A stretch of 64,000 nucleotides of DNA, from the NCBI GenBank assembly GCA_007361935.1, contig CP041667.1, positions 2,198,501-2,262,500 of the forward strand, written 5' to 3'. This document shows, one piece after another, positions 7,622-17,123 of the stretch (within the stretch, counting starts at the first letter, position 1; each line of letters begins with the position of its first letter). The stretch is from Lachnospiraceae bacterium KGMB03038 (GTDB lineage: Bacteria > Bacillota > Clostridia > Lachnospirales > Lachnospiraceae). The position numbers and the translations under genes were made by a program. The notes beneath the pieces were generated by a model, which worked only from the letters and a program-made list of their open reading frames with translations, was not told the origin of the DNA and did no database searches.

Positions 7622-9455
7622 CTTTCATTTCTCCTTTTTCCAGATAAGGACATTCTGATTCTGCTTTTTTGTAATCTGTAATTCCCTTTCCCGCATTAGG
7701 ATGGACCATCGAATACGCTGTATCGCCCGCAAAAAGCACTGTTAAGACCAGGCTTGCGCAGACCAGCGCCCGCCCCTTGACTCTGCGGATCATATTATCC
7801 AAAAGAGGCGCCAGCACATAAACGATCGCCAGTCCTCCAAGGCCAAAGACCAAAAGTCCCTCTGCGCAGATCCTTCCGTTCAGATTCAGAAAATATCCGC
7901 TGTAATCCCACCAGCGCTGGCCGTTGTGAGCGATCTCCAAGTAAAGGGAAGAAAAATATTCCACACATCCGCACAGCACCACTGTCGCTCCAAATTCCGC
8001 CAGGGGATTTTTTCTAAGCCGGTTCAAAAATACCAGAATCAGGACGCCCCCGCAGCCGTAGATCGGCAGCCACGGACCATGGAGCACTCCCCTGTTGACA
8101 AAGACCCCGTCATTGATCAGATGGAGACTGACTTCCCAGAGCCAGCCTATAAAAGAAAAGGCGAAAAACATCACGATCAAAGACCAAAGGGAATATCTCC
8201 TGAAGTAATTGATCATTTCGAGCCTGTTCCGCTTCATGTGCTCCGGAATGGCTGACATACGCAGCGGATAGCTTCTGCCGCTGATGGCATCCCGCAGAGA
8301 CTCCACTTTAATCCTCTTTTTCACCCATTCTTCATACTCCTGCTCATTTGCGCTGTAGAACAAAGTAACTCCGAAGAATCCAGCAAGTCTTTCTACCAGG
8401 GACTTCTGTTTCTGCTTATCTTCTGTTTCATCCTCATCCAATAGAAAGATCGCGTCACTGTAAGTTTCCACTACAGCCCCCAGATCAGCCTTCTCAAAGA
8501 GATATCTGTCATTTAACAGTTCCTGGCCTTCCTTTTCCTCCTCTTTGTAATGTTCCCGAAGTCGGACATAAAATTCCGCAAATGCCGCCGTCCGATAGGG
8601 ACTGGAATAAAATATTTCTGAAAGACCTAATGTTAAGCCGCCCAGCATGATCCAGCCAAAGTAGCTGATTTCCAGCAGAAAGCACTCCCACTTATGCCCT
8701 TTCATCATCCGCCTGGATAAAGTCACCGCCTGCCTGGGAGGCACATCTGGATTTTCCGCCGCGATATACGGCACCAGGAAGTAGGAATAATGCTTGACTA
8801 TCCCTCCAACGATGGTCAGCCCCCAGAGGATCTGGTACAGCGAAGCTATAAACATGGTACAGGAAACTTTTACCCAGCGTTTTACCCTGAGCAAAAACAG
8901 CAGGCGCTGGGGAGATACCTTCTCATAGGTACGCCCTTCCAGAAATATCCTGCTTACGATTACTGTAAACATGTTGGTGAAGAAAAACCACCACAAAAAC
9001 GCAAATAAAAAGCTGGCGATGATAAAAAGAACCAACGTTGCTTCCGTTGACCGGACTACAGAACGTACCGCCATAAGCGCCGTCGCGATCATCTCTCCCG
9101 ATTCAATCTGGTTGACCGCCGCGGCCAACACCCCTCTGCTTCTTCCTAACACAGCGTTCTCACTATCAGAGTCTTCCGCTTGCTTTTCTAATTCCCTGGA
9201 AGCGGCCCTGCTTTCTTCCTTCTCTCCCATGACCGCTTCCGCGATCACCGTGCTCATTTCTGGCTTCTCCGGCACGACTCCGGTAGAGACCTCCTGGACG
9301 GCCGCTTCTTCCGAGGGCGTAAACACCGCCCCAATGCTTCCTGTCGTTTCCGATCCAAGATAGCTTGCCGCCAGACACAAAACAACAAAAAACCAGTAAT
9401 GGCGTTTCAGAGACCGCCTGGCCTGCCGCTTCAGTTCTTTCCGCTTCACTCTCAT
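7557..9455 (-). CDS. DUF975 / CmpB (type IV ABC-like) membrane fusion protein
   Basis: Large membrane protein of 632 residues. The N-terminal half starts with a basic RKELKRQARR stretch and contains several membrane helices typical of DUF975. The C-terminal half (from about residue 415) carries FIGWLWEVSLHLI, a GPWLPIYGCGG loop and RWWDYSGYFLNLNGRICAEG, the pattern of the putative ABC-transporter type IV (CmpB) family. Together this is a two-domain fusion of proteins usually encoded separately. Function is unknown. The promoter is at 9505-9533, and the last 65 nt overlap the dihydrouridine synthase gene. Confidence 0.75.
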   Translation of the reverse strand: MRVKRKELKRQARRSLKRHYWFFVVLCLAASYLGSETTGSIGAVFTPSEEAAVQEVSTGVVPEKPEMSTVIAEAVMGEKEESRAASRELEKQAEDSDSENAVLGRSRGVLAAAVNQIESGEMIATALMAVRSVVRSTEATLVLFIIASFLFAFLWWFFFTNMFTVIVSRIFLEGRTYEKVSPQRLLFLLRVKRWVKVSCTMFIASLYQILWGLTIVGGIVKHYSYFLVPYIAAENPDVPPRQAVTLSRRMMKGHKWECFLLEISYFGWIMLGGLTLGLSEIFYSSPYRTAAFAEFYVRLREHYKEEEKEGQELLNDRYLFEKADLGAVVETYSDAIFLLDEDETEDKQKQKSLVERLAGFFGVTLFYSANEQEYEEWVKKRIKVESLRDAISGRSYPLRMSAIPEHMKRNRLEMINYFRRYSLWSLIVMFFAFSFIGWLWEVSLHLINDGVFVNRGVLHGPWLPIYGCGGVLILVFLNRLRKNPLAEFGATVVLCGCVEYFSSLYLEIAHNGQRWWDYSGYFLNLNGRICAEGLLVFGLGGLAIVYVLAPLLDNMIRRVKGRALVCASLVLTVLFAGDTAYSMVHPNAGKGITDYKKAESECPYLEKGEMKDVLLSCANGRDYYLCLPRRLS

Positions 9456-9504
9456 CCCGCGTTTCCCCCACTTCCCATACGCCTATATGGATTTCGATAG
9501 TGAC

Positions 9505-9533
9505 ATTATAGCCTTCTCGATAAAATCCGTCAA
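9505..9533 (-). promoter_or_regulatory. Sigma-A promoter for the DUF975/CmpB gene
   Basis: Minus strand: TTGACG (9528-9533), 17-nt spacer, TATAAT (9505-9510). The -35 box overlaps the stop codon of the DUF2130 gene. Confidence 0.8.
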
Positions 9534-10780
9534 TTCTTACCTTTTTTCTCTTCTAATTCCGCAAATTTCGCGGCCATAGTGGGGTTTTTTCTGGTCAGCT
9601 TTTTTATGGTCAGGTCTTCGGCTTTGTTATTGGCAAGCCGCAGGTTGTTTTCTGAAGAAAGCAGCGCTTCCTTCGTCTTCTGCAGATGATCGATGGTTTT
9701 GTCGATTTCATCGATGGCGCGCTGAAACCGCTCGCTGGCAATCCGGAAATTTCTGGCGAATTTCTCCTTAAACTCGTTCATGTCCTCCTCAAAATGGGAG
9801 ATGTCGATATTCTGGTTCCGGATCACCTCCAGCTGCTGCCGGTACTCCAACGCGTTGGCGGCCGCGTTCCGCAGGATTGTGATCATGGGGATAAAAAACT
9901 GGGGACGGATCACATACATCTTCGGATAGCGGTGGGATACATCCACGATCCCTTGATTATAAAGCTCATTGTCCGGCTCTAAAAGAGATACCAGCACCGC
10001 ATACTCACAGTTCTTTTCACGGCGGTCCTTGTCCAGTTCTTTGAAGAAATCCTCATTCTTCTTTTTCGTAGCGGTCTCATCCATCTCATTTTTCATCTCA
10101 AACATAATGGAGATAAATTCCGTGCCTTCCGGGTCTGTCTCACGATAAATGTAGTCCCCTTTGCTCCCTGTCCGCGCATCGTTGTCTTTCTCAAAATACG
10201 CATGCTGAAAGCCAGTAGCCCGCAACTTGTTAAACTCCGTCTCGCAATGGACCTCCAGGCTCTCCCCGATCATCTTTGTGGACTGGCGGGCTTTAAAATC
10301 CTTGTAATAGGCGATCATTTCATCTTTCATTTTCAACTGTTCTTCATAGTTTTCCTTCAGCGACTGCTGTTTCAGCTGATTTTCCTTCTCGCCGGAATCC
10401 ATCTTCGCCTGAAGCCGCATGATCTGTGTATCCTTTGCGGCCAGCTCCCGCTCTTTCCCAGCTATCCGCTCTGCCAGTTCCTTTTCCTTTTCCGCCGCTG
10501 CTTTCTCTATCTCCAACTTCCTTACATTCTCTTCCGCTTGAAGCTTCGTCTCCAACTCTTTGATCCTGGCTTCCTGCCGGCTGATCGTCTCACTGAATTT
10601 CTGTTCCGTCTTCGTCTGGGCCAATTCCTCCGCAGACTTCTTCTCCTGCCGAAACTGAACCTCCCGCTCCCGGATCTCTTTCTCAAATTCCTTGTCCCTA
10701 ACCTGCTTAACGATAGCGGCATAGCCGGATTCATCCACCTGGAACACCTCGCCGCATTTAGGGCATTTGATTTCCTGCAT
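9530..10780 (-). CDS. DUF2130 family protein with N-terminal zinc ribbon
   Basis: Cytoplasmic 416-residue protein. It opens with a CPKCGEVF half zinc-ribbon, continues with a very long charged coiled coil (about 30-200, dense in Glu/Lys/Gln) and ends in the globular DUF2130 domain, where FEMKNEMDETATKK and YAVLVSLLEPDNELY resemble the nuclease-like core of the family. AAGGAGG lies 7 nt before the ATG at 10780. Biochemical role is not established for the family. It stands alone between a repeat element and a promoter for the next gene. Confidence 0.85.
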   Translation of the reverse strand: MQEIKCPKCGEVFQVDESGYAAIVKQVRDKEFEKEIREREVQFRQEKKSAEELAQTKTEQKFSETISRQEARIKELETKLQAEENVRKLEIEKAAAEKEKELAERIAGKERELAAKDTQIMRLQAKMDSGEKENQLKQQSLKENYEEQLKMKDEMIAYYKDFKARQSTKMIGESLEVHCETEFNKLRATGFQHAYFEKDNDARTGSKGDYIYRETDPEGTEFISIMFEMKNEMDETATKKKNEDFFKELDKDRREKNCEYAVLVSLLEPDNELYNQGIVDVSHRYPKMYVIRPQFFIPMITILRNAAANALEYRQQLEVIRNQNIDISHFEEDMNEFKEKFARNFRIASERFQRAIDEIDKTIDHLQKTKEALLSSENNLRLANNKAEDLTIKKLTRKNPTMAAKFAELEEKKGKN

Positions 10781-10836
10781 AAAGTCTCCTCCTTGTCTGA
10801 CTAACATGGTATAAGTGTAACATAAAACATAAAAGA

Positions 10837-10913
10837 GGACGTAGCCTTTTTAAACTTTACTACGTCCCAAATTCACTTTTGCCCTGTACCTTTTTGCCCT
10901 TTGGGGTGTACCC
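10837..10913. repeat. Degenerate copy of a palindromic intergenic repeat (copy A)
   Basis: Contains GGACGTAGCC and its partner CTACGTCC (10837-10867), then the module GCCCTGTACC (10881-10890) and GGGGTGTACCC (10903-10913). The same modules, in the reverse order, occur at 19067-19127 and 22647-22734. Here the hairpin arms have decayed. Confidence 0.75.
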
Positions 10914-10915
10914 GT

Positions 10916-12097
10916 TTATATCTCCAGCACGTCCTCCCACTCTTCATCGGTCAGCCGCTCTACATACCACACGGGATCTATATCGTCCTCGGAGGGGATT
11001 ATATGATTGGAGACGTACTGGAATCCGCCGTTTTCCAGCGGGCGCACGGTCACCTGGCTGCTCAGGGCTTTTTCTGTATTTTCTTCCGGCCAGACTGCCT
11101 CTACGGTGAGGGTCAGGGTTCCGTCTTGGTTTTTCTGGTAATCGACTACCTCCGGGATCGGCGTATAGGGGGTAAATCCGCAGTCGAACATCCCTCTTGG
11201 ACGGTATTGATATGTTTTTGACTGTTCATCGAAGGTCATCCTTTCCCGCAGTTCTTCCGGCTCAACGGAAAGGAAAGCTGTAAAGACCTGCTGAATCTGT
11301 TCCTCTGGTATGTTATAGATCTGGCCTTCATAAGCCAGGTCGTAACCTGTCTGTTTTCCGTATTTCATTTCATAAAAGATTTCGTACAGATCGTAAAAAT
11401 CCAGACTTCCGTAATCCTCCTCGCTCCAGTCGGTAATAAACAGCTGATTCAATCCATACCCCACAGGCTTGATGTATTTCCGGTTATATTCTCTGCAGGT
11501 CTCATCTATCGGCAAAACGCGCATCTCCGTATATCCCGAATCTCCATCGTACCCTTCCGGCTGGTACCTCTCAAAAAACAGCCATCCTTTTTCCGTATAA
11601 TTCCAGCTATGAGCTCTGTACTCTTCTGCAACCTGCGCTTTTGGCTCCCCATCTTTCCAGGAAACCACAGTATTGGTCACATACAGTTCCCCATTCTCTG
11701 TCTGAAGATCATACCTGGCCAGTCCGCCATTATCCATCACCGCTAGTATCACCGCTTCCCCAGATTCTTTCTTTCTCCCCTTTTCACAGAGTTTCTCAAT
11801 CTTTTCCGGATGTTCCATATTCAATTCTCCATCAAAGTCTACTGCTGTATGGCCGTCTCCAGCCAGCTTTTCTACGATCTTTTGGACTGTTTTTAAATCA
11901 TTTAAGTTTCCTTCCTTTTGGGCAGTCTCATAAATCTCTCTATAAGATCCCGCAATCTTTTCTGTCTCATCACATAGTGTTTTTTGTCCTTTTCCTTTTG
12001 TGTCGCTCCTGTCTCTTTCATCAGTCCGACTAAAAACTGCCATCAGACCCGCAACTGCTGCGATAACAAACACTGCGCATATTATTTTCTTTTTCAT
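10916..12097 (-). CDS. Exported protein of unknown function (DUF6070-like)
   Basis: The product of about 393 residues starts with a Lys-rich n-region and one hydrophobic segment (residues 4-20), so it is secreted or membrane anchored. There is no lipobox Cys. The rest is acidic, with many Tyr/Trp, and ends in a beta-rich region (GTLTLTVEAVWPEE, then VTVRPLENGGFQYVSNHI) like that of the DUF6070 proteins of Clostridia. No catalytic motif is visible. I chose the ATG at 12097; an upstream one at 12115 would add six residues before the signal. Family assignment is tentative. Confidence 0.7.
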   Translation of the reverse strand: MKKKIICAVFVIAAVAGLMAVFSRTDERDRSDTKGKGQKTLCDETEKIAGSYREIYETAQKEGNLNDLKTVQKIVEKLAGDGHTAVDFDGELNMEHPEKIEKLCEKGRKKESGEAVILAVMDNGGLARYDLQTENGELYVTNTVVSWKDGEPKAQVAEEYRAHSWNYTEKGWLFFERYQPEGYDGDSGYTEMRVLPIDETCREYNRKYIKPVGYGLNQLFITDWSEEDYGSLDFYDLYEIFYEMKYGKQTGYDLAYEGQIYNIPEEQIQQVFTAFLSVEPEELRERMTFDEQSKTYQYRPRGMFDCGFTPYTPIPEVVDYQKNQDGTLTLTVEAVWPEENTEKALSSQVTVRPLENGGFQYVSNHIIPSEDDIDPVWYVERLTDEEWEDVLEI

Positions 12098-12213
12098 TTC
12101 TTGACCGCACCTCATTTCTTACATATGTAATATTTCTACCCAAAAAATATGCGGTCAAACTTCGACCGCTATATAACTCCTTGTCCAAATCTTACATCAG
12201 TAAGATTTAAATG

Positions 12214-12771
12214 TCAATGAATTCTTTCCAACTCTATCAGCGTTCTGCGATATAACGCTTCTGTCTCCCGGTCATAACAGGAAAAAACCACTGCCATTAG
12301 GCTCTCCAAGTGCTCCGCCTTCCACCTTAGCACCGTTTCTGCCGCTACCCAAACCGCCTCTTCCGGCGGATATCCATATACTCCTGTAGAGATTGCCGGA
12401 AACGCGATGCTGCGGATTCCATATTTATCCGCAAGTTCCAAACTATTCCAATAACAATTCCTTAAATCGTCCCGATCCTTCGCCTTTCCAGAATATACCG
12501 GCCCAACCGTGTGGATCACATAATCCGCGGAAAGCTGATATCCTCTGGTAATCTTCGCCTCCCCTGTCTTACAGCCATGCAGGGTACGACATTCTTCCAA
12601 AAGTCTGGGGCCCGCCGCACAATGGATCGCCCCGTCCACACCGCCGCCGCCCAGCAGGCTCTGATTCGCCGCGTTTACAATGCACTGGCAGTCCAGTCTG
12701 GTAATATCTCCGCAATCCAGATAAATGCCGTCTCCAGCTTCCTCCCTGCCCTTCCAAGCTCGAACCTCCAT
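12214..12771 (-). CDS. Macrodomain protein (O-acetyl-ADP-ribose deacetylase type)
   Basis: 185-residue single macrodomain. Visible signatures are the DITRLDCQCIVNAANQSLL strand-helix, the GGGGVDGAIH loop, which binds ADP-ribose in the MacroD/YmdB class, and AFPAISTGVYGYP for the distal ribose/phosphates. These predict hydrolysis of O-acetyl-ADP-ribose or mono-ADP-ribosyl adducts in the cytoplasm. GGGAGG precedes the ATG at 12771 by 7 nt. It begins 10 nt after the brnQ stop and is probably cotranscribed with it. Confidence 0.9.
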   Translation of the reverse strand: MEVRAWKGREEAGDGIYLDCGDITRLDCQCIVNAANQSLLGGGGVDGAIHCAAGPRLLEECRTLHGCKTGEAKITRGYQLSADYVIHTVGPVYSGKAKDRDDLRNCYWNSLELADKYGIRSIAFPAISTGVYGYPPEEAVWVAAETVLRWKAEHLESLMAVVFSCYDRETEALYRRTLIELERIH

Positions 12772-12781
12772 AATATCCTCC

Positions 12782-14125
12782 CTACCTTTTCTTCTTCCAG
12801 TGACATACAAGACCGACCCCCAGTCCCAAAACCGCGGGACAGACCCAGCCAAATCCCAGGTTCGCGAAAGGAAGCAGGCTTGCCGCCTTCTCTCCTATTT
12901 GAGAAATATGCAGAAATTCCGCCGCCTCTTCCGGCAGCGCGTTTAAGAAATCCACAACAGCCGCGGCTCCCGTAAATATAGTCACCCACAGATAGACCAC
13001 ATGGTCGTTTTCAAAAAACCTGCCGCACAGGGTCAGGATGATCAGGGTCACCGTCAGCGGATAAAGGAACATCAGTACCGGCACAGAATAAGCAATGATC
13101 GTATCCAGCCCAGTATTCGCGATCGCGAAAGAAGCGATCGTAAACACCAGCGTCCACACACGGTAAGATGGACCAGCCGGAAAGATCTTCTCAAATATAG
13201 CGCTGCAGCTTGTCACCAACCCTACGGCTGTTTTCAGACAGGCCAGCGTTCCTGCCGCCGCCAGGATCAAAATTCCAAGCGTCCCAAAGTAATAATCCGA
13301 AATCAAAACAAAAGCATCCCCGCCGTTTGCGGCCGCAGGAAAGACTCCCCTGCTCTGAGCGCCCACCATGGTCATAAGCACATAGATCACTCCCATGAGG
13401 ATCGCTGTGAAAGCCCCCGCTTTTACCGTATTCTTCGCGATGGCGCCCGGTTTTTCCACTCCTAGTCCCCGGATCGCATTGACAACGATCATCCCAAAAG
13501 CTAAACCTGCCAAACCATCCATTGTATTATATCCTTCCAGGAAGCCCTTAAAAAACGGATGGGACACATATTCCTCGATCGGCTGGATTTGGGATATACT
13601 TCCCATTGGCGCCGTCAGCGCCCGAATCACCAACACTCCCAAAAACAGCAGGAATAAAGGCGTCAACACTTTTCCTACCCAAGTTAGAATCTCGCCCGGC
13701 CGAAGCGAAAAAAACAAAACCACCGCAAAAAAGGCCAAAGAGAAAACTCCCAAAGCCAACTTCTGACTGCCCTCCGGCAAAAGAGGCGCAAGCCCTATGG
13801 TAAAAGAAACAGTAGCACACCGCGGGATCGCAAAAAAAGGACCAATAGTCAAATGCAGAGCGCAGGTAAAAAAGAGTCCGTATCTTCTCCCTACTCTGCC
13901 GCTCAGCTCCAGCATACTATTTTCCTGACTGATTCCCAGCGCCGCGACTCCAAGGATCGGAATCCCTACTCCTGTAATGACAAATCCTGCCGCCGCCTGC
14001 CACATATGCGCTCCTGACAGTTGTCCCATAGAAATCGGGAAAATCAGATTTCCCGCCCCAAAAAGTAGTCCAAACAGCATACTGGCCACTACCAGAATCT
14101 GCCGACTGTTTAATTTCCCCTCCAC
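12782..14125 (-). CDS. brnQ: Branched-chain amino acid carrier BrnQ
   Basis: Sodium-coupled importer of Leu, Ile and Val in the cytoplasmic membrane. The 447-residue sequence has about 12 hydrophobic segments and the LIVCS family pattern FGLLFGAGNLIFP at the N-terminus. Translation starts at GTG 14125, with AAGGAG 7 nt upstream. Promoter boxes are at 14190-14218. The gene is divergent from the trp operon, with the two promoters about 45 bp apart. Confidence 0.93.
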   Translation of the reverse strand: MEGKLNSRQILVVASMLFGLLFGAGNLIFPISMGQLSGAHMWQAAAGFVITGVGIPILGVAALGISQENSMLELSGRVGRRYGLFFTCALHLTIGPFFAIPRCATVSFTIGLAPLLPEGSQKLALGVFSLAFFAVVLFFSLRPGEILTWVGKVLTPLFLLFLGVLVIRALTAPMGSISQIQPIEEYVSHPFFKGFLEGYNTMDGLAGLAFGMIVVNAIRGLGVEKPGAIAKNTVKAGAFTAILMGVIYVLMTMVGAQSRGVFPAAANGGDAFVLISDYYFGTLGILILAAAGTLACLKTAVGLVTSCSAIFEKIFPAGPSYRVWTLVFTIASFAIANTGLDTIIAYSVPVLMFLYPLTVTLIILTLCGRFFENDHVVYLWVTIFTGAAAVVDFLNALPEEAAEFLHISQIGEKAASLLPFANLGFGWVCPAVLGLGVGLVCHWKKKR

Positions 14126-14189
14126 CTTTTGTCTCCTTCCTCTGTCTGCATATAATCTGCAGTCCTCTCATAATCATGACATTTTCTCT

Positions 14190-14218
14190 ATTATAACACT
14201 GGTATCCAAATGCCACAA
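14190..14218 (-). promoter_or_regulatory. Promoter for brnQ
   Basis: Minus strand: TTGTGG (14213-14218), 17-nt spacer, TATAAT (14190-14195). Confidence 0.65.
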
Positions 14219-14261
14219 CGGTAGATTAGAAACGAAATCTGAACATCCGCGAAAAATTTTC

Positions 14262-14291
14262 TTGACACTCTTAAATAATCCGTGATAGAAT
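14262..14291 (+). promoter_or_regulatory. Promoter for the trp operon
   Basis: TTGACA (14262-14267), 18-nt spacer, TAGAAT (14286-14291), just upstream of the T-box leader. Confidence 0.7.
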
Positions 14292-14295
14292 TTCT

Positions 14296-14581
14296 GCAAA
14301 TAAGATATTGCGAAAACCGTTGAAGCGGAGATCAAAGCAGTCATGCGCGCACAGAGAGTCCGGGAAGGTGAGAGCCGGGTGGAAATGCAGTCTGCCAAAT
14401 GGACCGCTGAGGGCACAGTCAAAAGGCTTTGGCCTGAGTATTCTGTGACGTGCAGGCATACGTCAGTTGCCGGGGATATGTCAGTATCCTGCTAAGCGCA
14501 TGGGGTTCCCCATGAATCAAGGTGGCACCGCGGATTTGTTTTACCGTCCTTGACAGAATTTTCTGTCAGGGATTTTTTATT
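14296..14581 (+). ncRNA. T-box riboswitch leader, specifier UGG (Trp)
   Basis: Transcription-attenuation leader that reads uncharged tRNA. Stem I contains the AGAGAGTCCGGG and GGTGAGAGCCGGG elements. The specifier loop reads AAATGGACC, placing UGG (Trp) at 14400-14402. The T-box core AAGGTGGCACCGCGG is at 14519-14533. A terminator follows: TGACAGAA pairs with TTCTGTCA (about 14547-14570) before a T run. Uncharged tRNA-Trp would stabilise the antiterminator and allow trpDCFBA transcription. Confidence 0.95.
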
Positions 14582-14653
14582 TTCCAGGATTCACATTCAA
14601 ACGCTTCTTGACATACCCCTGACAGACACACCAAGAAATGGAGGTCAAACACT

Positions 14654-15664
14654 ATGATCAAAGAAGCTATCATCAAACTATCACAAAAACAAGACTTGAC
14701 TTATGAGGAAGCTGAACAAGTAATGGATGAGATTATGGAGGGAAAAGCGTCCGACGTACAGAAATCCGCTTACCTCACCGCCCTTTCCCTGAAAGGCGAA
14801 ACCATTGACGAGATCACTGCCTCTGCCGCCGGTATGCGTTCCCACTGCATTAAGCTGCTTCACAACGTAGACGCTCTGGAAATCGTAGGAACCGGCGGAG
14901 ACGGAGCCAACTCCTTTAACATCTCTACCACCGCGGCTATGGTCATTTCGGCAGCCGGTGTACCGATCGCAAAGCACGGCAACAGAGCCGCCTCTTCCAG
15001 AAGCGGAGCCGCTGATGTACTGGAAGCCCTTGGTGTCAACATCAATCTTCCTCCTGAACGCAGCGCCCAGTTACTGCAGCAGATCCATATCTGCTTTCTG
15101 TTCGCTCAGAATTACCATATAGCCATGAAGCATGTTGCCCCGATCCGCCGGGAACTGGGAATCCGGACTGTTTTCAATATCTTAGGTCCTCTCTCGAACC
15201 CGGCCGGCGCCAATATGGAATTAATGGGCGTCTATGAAGAAGAACTAGTGGAGCCTTTGGCCCAAGTTATGGGCAAACTTGGCGTTGCCAGAGGTATGGT
15301 AGTCTACGGTCAGGATAAGCTGGATGAAATTTCCATGAGCGCTCCAACATCTATCTGCGAAATCCGGAACGGATGGTTCCAGTCCTACGAGATCACCCCG
15401 GAACAGTTTGGATATGACCGCTGCGGCAAAGAAGATCTGGTCGGAGGCACACCAGAGGAAAACGCCCGTATCACTCTGGATATCCTAACCGGCAAAGAGC
15501 GTGGAGCAAAACGCCGCGCCGTCTGCCTGAATGCCGGGGCGGCCATCTATATTGCCGGGAAAGCTTCCACCATGGCCGATGGTGTAAAACTTGCGGAACA
15601 GCTTATTGACAATGGGACCGCGGGAAAGAAATTAGAACAGTTCCGGGAGGAAAGCCAGCGATGA
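14654..15664 (+). CDS. trpD: Anthranilate phosphoribosyltransferase
   Basis: Second step of Trp synthesis: joins anthranilate to PRPP. The 336-residue protein has GTGGDGANSFNISTTAA (PRPP/anthranilate-binding glycine loop), KHGNRAASSRSGAADVLE and the QDKLDEISMS motif, all typical of TrpD. GGAGGTC lies upstream of the ATG. It is the first gene of the operon here; trpE and trpG are absent from this window, so anthranilate must be made by genes elsewhere. It overlaps trpC by 4 nt (ATGA). Confidence 0.96.
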   Translation: MIKEAIIKLSQKQDLTYEEAEQVMDEIMEGKASDVQKSAYLTALSLKGETIDEITASAAGMRSHCIKLLHNVDALEIVGTGGDGANSFNISTTAAMVISAAGVPIAKHGNRAASSRSGAADVLEALGVNINLPPERSAQLLQQIHICFLFAQNYHIAMKHVAPIRRELGIRTVFNILGPLSNPAGANMELMGVYEEELVEPLAQVMGKLGVARGMVVYGQDKLDEISMSAPTSICEIRNGWFQSYEITPEQFGYDRCGKEDLVGGTPEENARITLDILTGKERGAKRRAVCLNAGAAIYIAGKASTMADGVKLAEQLIDNGTAGKKLEQFREESQR

Positions 15665-16491
15665 ACATTTTAGAAACTATTACCGACCGTACCCGCCAGC
15701 GGATCTTGGAGGAGAAAGCCCAAACCCCTCTTTCTCTAGTCCGATCCAGGGCAGAGGAAATCCGCCGCCGGGAAATCGCCGGAGAGATACCCTCTTTTGA
15801 GAAAGCCCTTTCTCAAAAAGGATTATCTTTTATCTGCGAGGTAAAGCGAGCTTCCCCATCCAAAGGGCTGATCGCTCCTGATTTCTCGTATCTTGCTATC
15901 GCCAAGGATTATGAAGCGGCTGGAGCGGCGGCTATCTCCTGCCTTACGGAGCCCTATTGGTTCCAGGGCAGCGATATGTATTTGAAAGAAATCACAGAAC
16001 AGGCCTCCATTCCTGTCTTACGCAAAGATTTCACCTGCGACGAATACATGATCTACCAGGCGAAAGCCCTCGGCGCTTCCGCCATATTACTGATCTGCTC
16101 TGTACTGGAAGAAGGCGCCCTGCGGGCTTTCTTGGAACTCTCCAGGGAACTTGGCCTTGCCGCCCTTGTAGAGGCCCATGATCCAAAGGAAATTCTGCTG
16201 GCCAAACGCTGCGGCGCCCGGATCCTGGGCGTCAACAACCGGAATCTGCGGGATTTCACAGTGGATATCCACCACAGTGAACGTCTCCGCTCCCTGGCCG
16301 GCCCAGATATGATCTTCGTCTCAGAAAGCGGCGTCCACAGCCTTCAAGACTTGAATCCGCTGCTGGAAAACGGCACGGATGCCGTATTGATCGGCGAATA
16401 TCTGATGCGGGCCAAAGACCGGAAGAGAGCTCTTAAGGAACTGCGGGCCAAGGCGCGGGAGAGGAATGCCGGGAAGGAGGAATGCCAATGA
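15661..16491 (+). CDS. trpC: Indole-3-glycerol-phosphate synthase
   Basis: Closes the indole ring from carboxyphenylaminodeoxyribulose phosphate. The 276-residue TIM barrel carries FICEVKRASPSKG (catalytic Lys and phosphate site), VLRKDFTCDEYMIYQA, LLICSVLEE, GVNNRNLRDF and SESGVHS, in the correct order. Not fused to trpF. Translationally coupled to trpD and trpF by short overlaps. Confidence 0.96.
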   Translation: MNILETITDRTRQRILEEKAQTPLSLVRSRAEEIRRREIAGEIPSFEKALSQKGLSFICEVKRASPSKGLIAPDFSYLAIAKDYEAAGAAAISCLTEPYWFQGSDMYLKEITEQASIPVLRKDFTCDEYMIYQAKALGASAILLICSVLEEGALRAFLELSRELGLAALVEAHDPKEILLAKRCGARILGVNNRNLRDFTVDIHHSERLRSLAGPDMIFVSESGVHSLQDLNPLLENGTDAVLIGEYLMRAKDRKRALKELRAKARERNAGKEECQ

Positions 16492-17123
16492 CAAAGGTCA
16501 AGATCTGCGGACTTTGCCGCAGGGAGGACATTGACTACATCAACCAGACCAGACCGGATTACTGCGGATTTATCGTTGATGTCCCCTTTAGTTCCCGGAG
16601 CGTCTCTCCAGAACAACTGTCCCGGCTTGGGGCAGAACTAGACAGGGCCGTCTGCCCGGTAGGCGTTTTTGTCAACGCCCCACCCAAGCTCGTAGCCCAT
16701 CTGCTGAATGAGCGCCTGATCCATATTGCCCAGCTCCACGGGCAGGAAAACGAAACTTATCTTGAGACGGTCCGTTCTCTGTGCGGCAGTTCTCAAAAGC
16801 CTGTCCTTTGGAAAGCATTTTCCATCTCCTGCCGGCAGGACTTGGATCTGGCGCGAAAAAGCAGCGCGGATATGATTCTTCTGGACCACGGGCGAGGCGG
16901 CAGCGGCCGGCAGTTTGACTGGAGCCTTCTGGCTTCGCCTCCCGCCGGATTTACCAGGCCCTATATCCTGGCCGGCGGCCTCAGTCCCGCCAATATTCCA
17001 GAAGCCATCCGCCGATACCGGCCCTGGGGCATCGATCTTAGCAGCTCAGTGGAGACAAACGGATATAAAGATGTATCAAAAATCAAGGCAGCGATCGCTG
17101 CGGTAAGGAGTGTAAAATTATGA
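16488..17123 (+). CDS. trpF: Phosphoribosylanthranilate isomerase
   Basis: Amadori isomerase between TrpD and TrpC in the pathway. The sequence opens with VKICGL (catalytic Cys) and later shows GFIVDVPFSSRSV, VGVFVNAP, QLHGQE, LLDHGRGGSGRQFDW (catalytic Asp) and LAGGLSPANI. I chose the ATG at 16488, which has AAGGAGG 7 nt before it; the ATG at 16482 is one base from that site. It overlaps trpC and, by ATGA, trpB. Confidence 0.94.
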   Translation: MTKVKICGLCRREDIDYINQTRPDYCGFIVDVPFSSRSVSPEQLSRLGAELDRAVCPVGVFVNAPPKLVAHLLNERLIHIAQLHGQENETYLETVRSLCGSSQKPVLWKAFSISCRQDLDLARKSSADMILLDHGRGGSGRQFDWSLLASPPAGFTRPYILAGGLSPANIPEAIRRYRPWGIDLSSSVETNGYKDVSKIKAAIAAVRSVKL

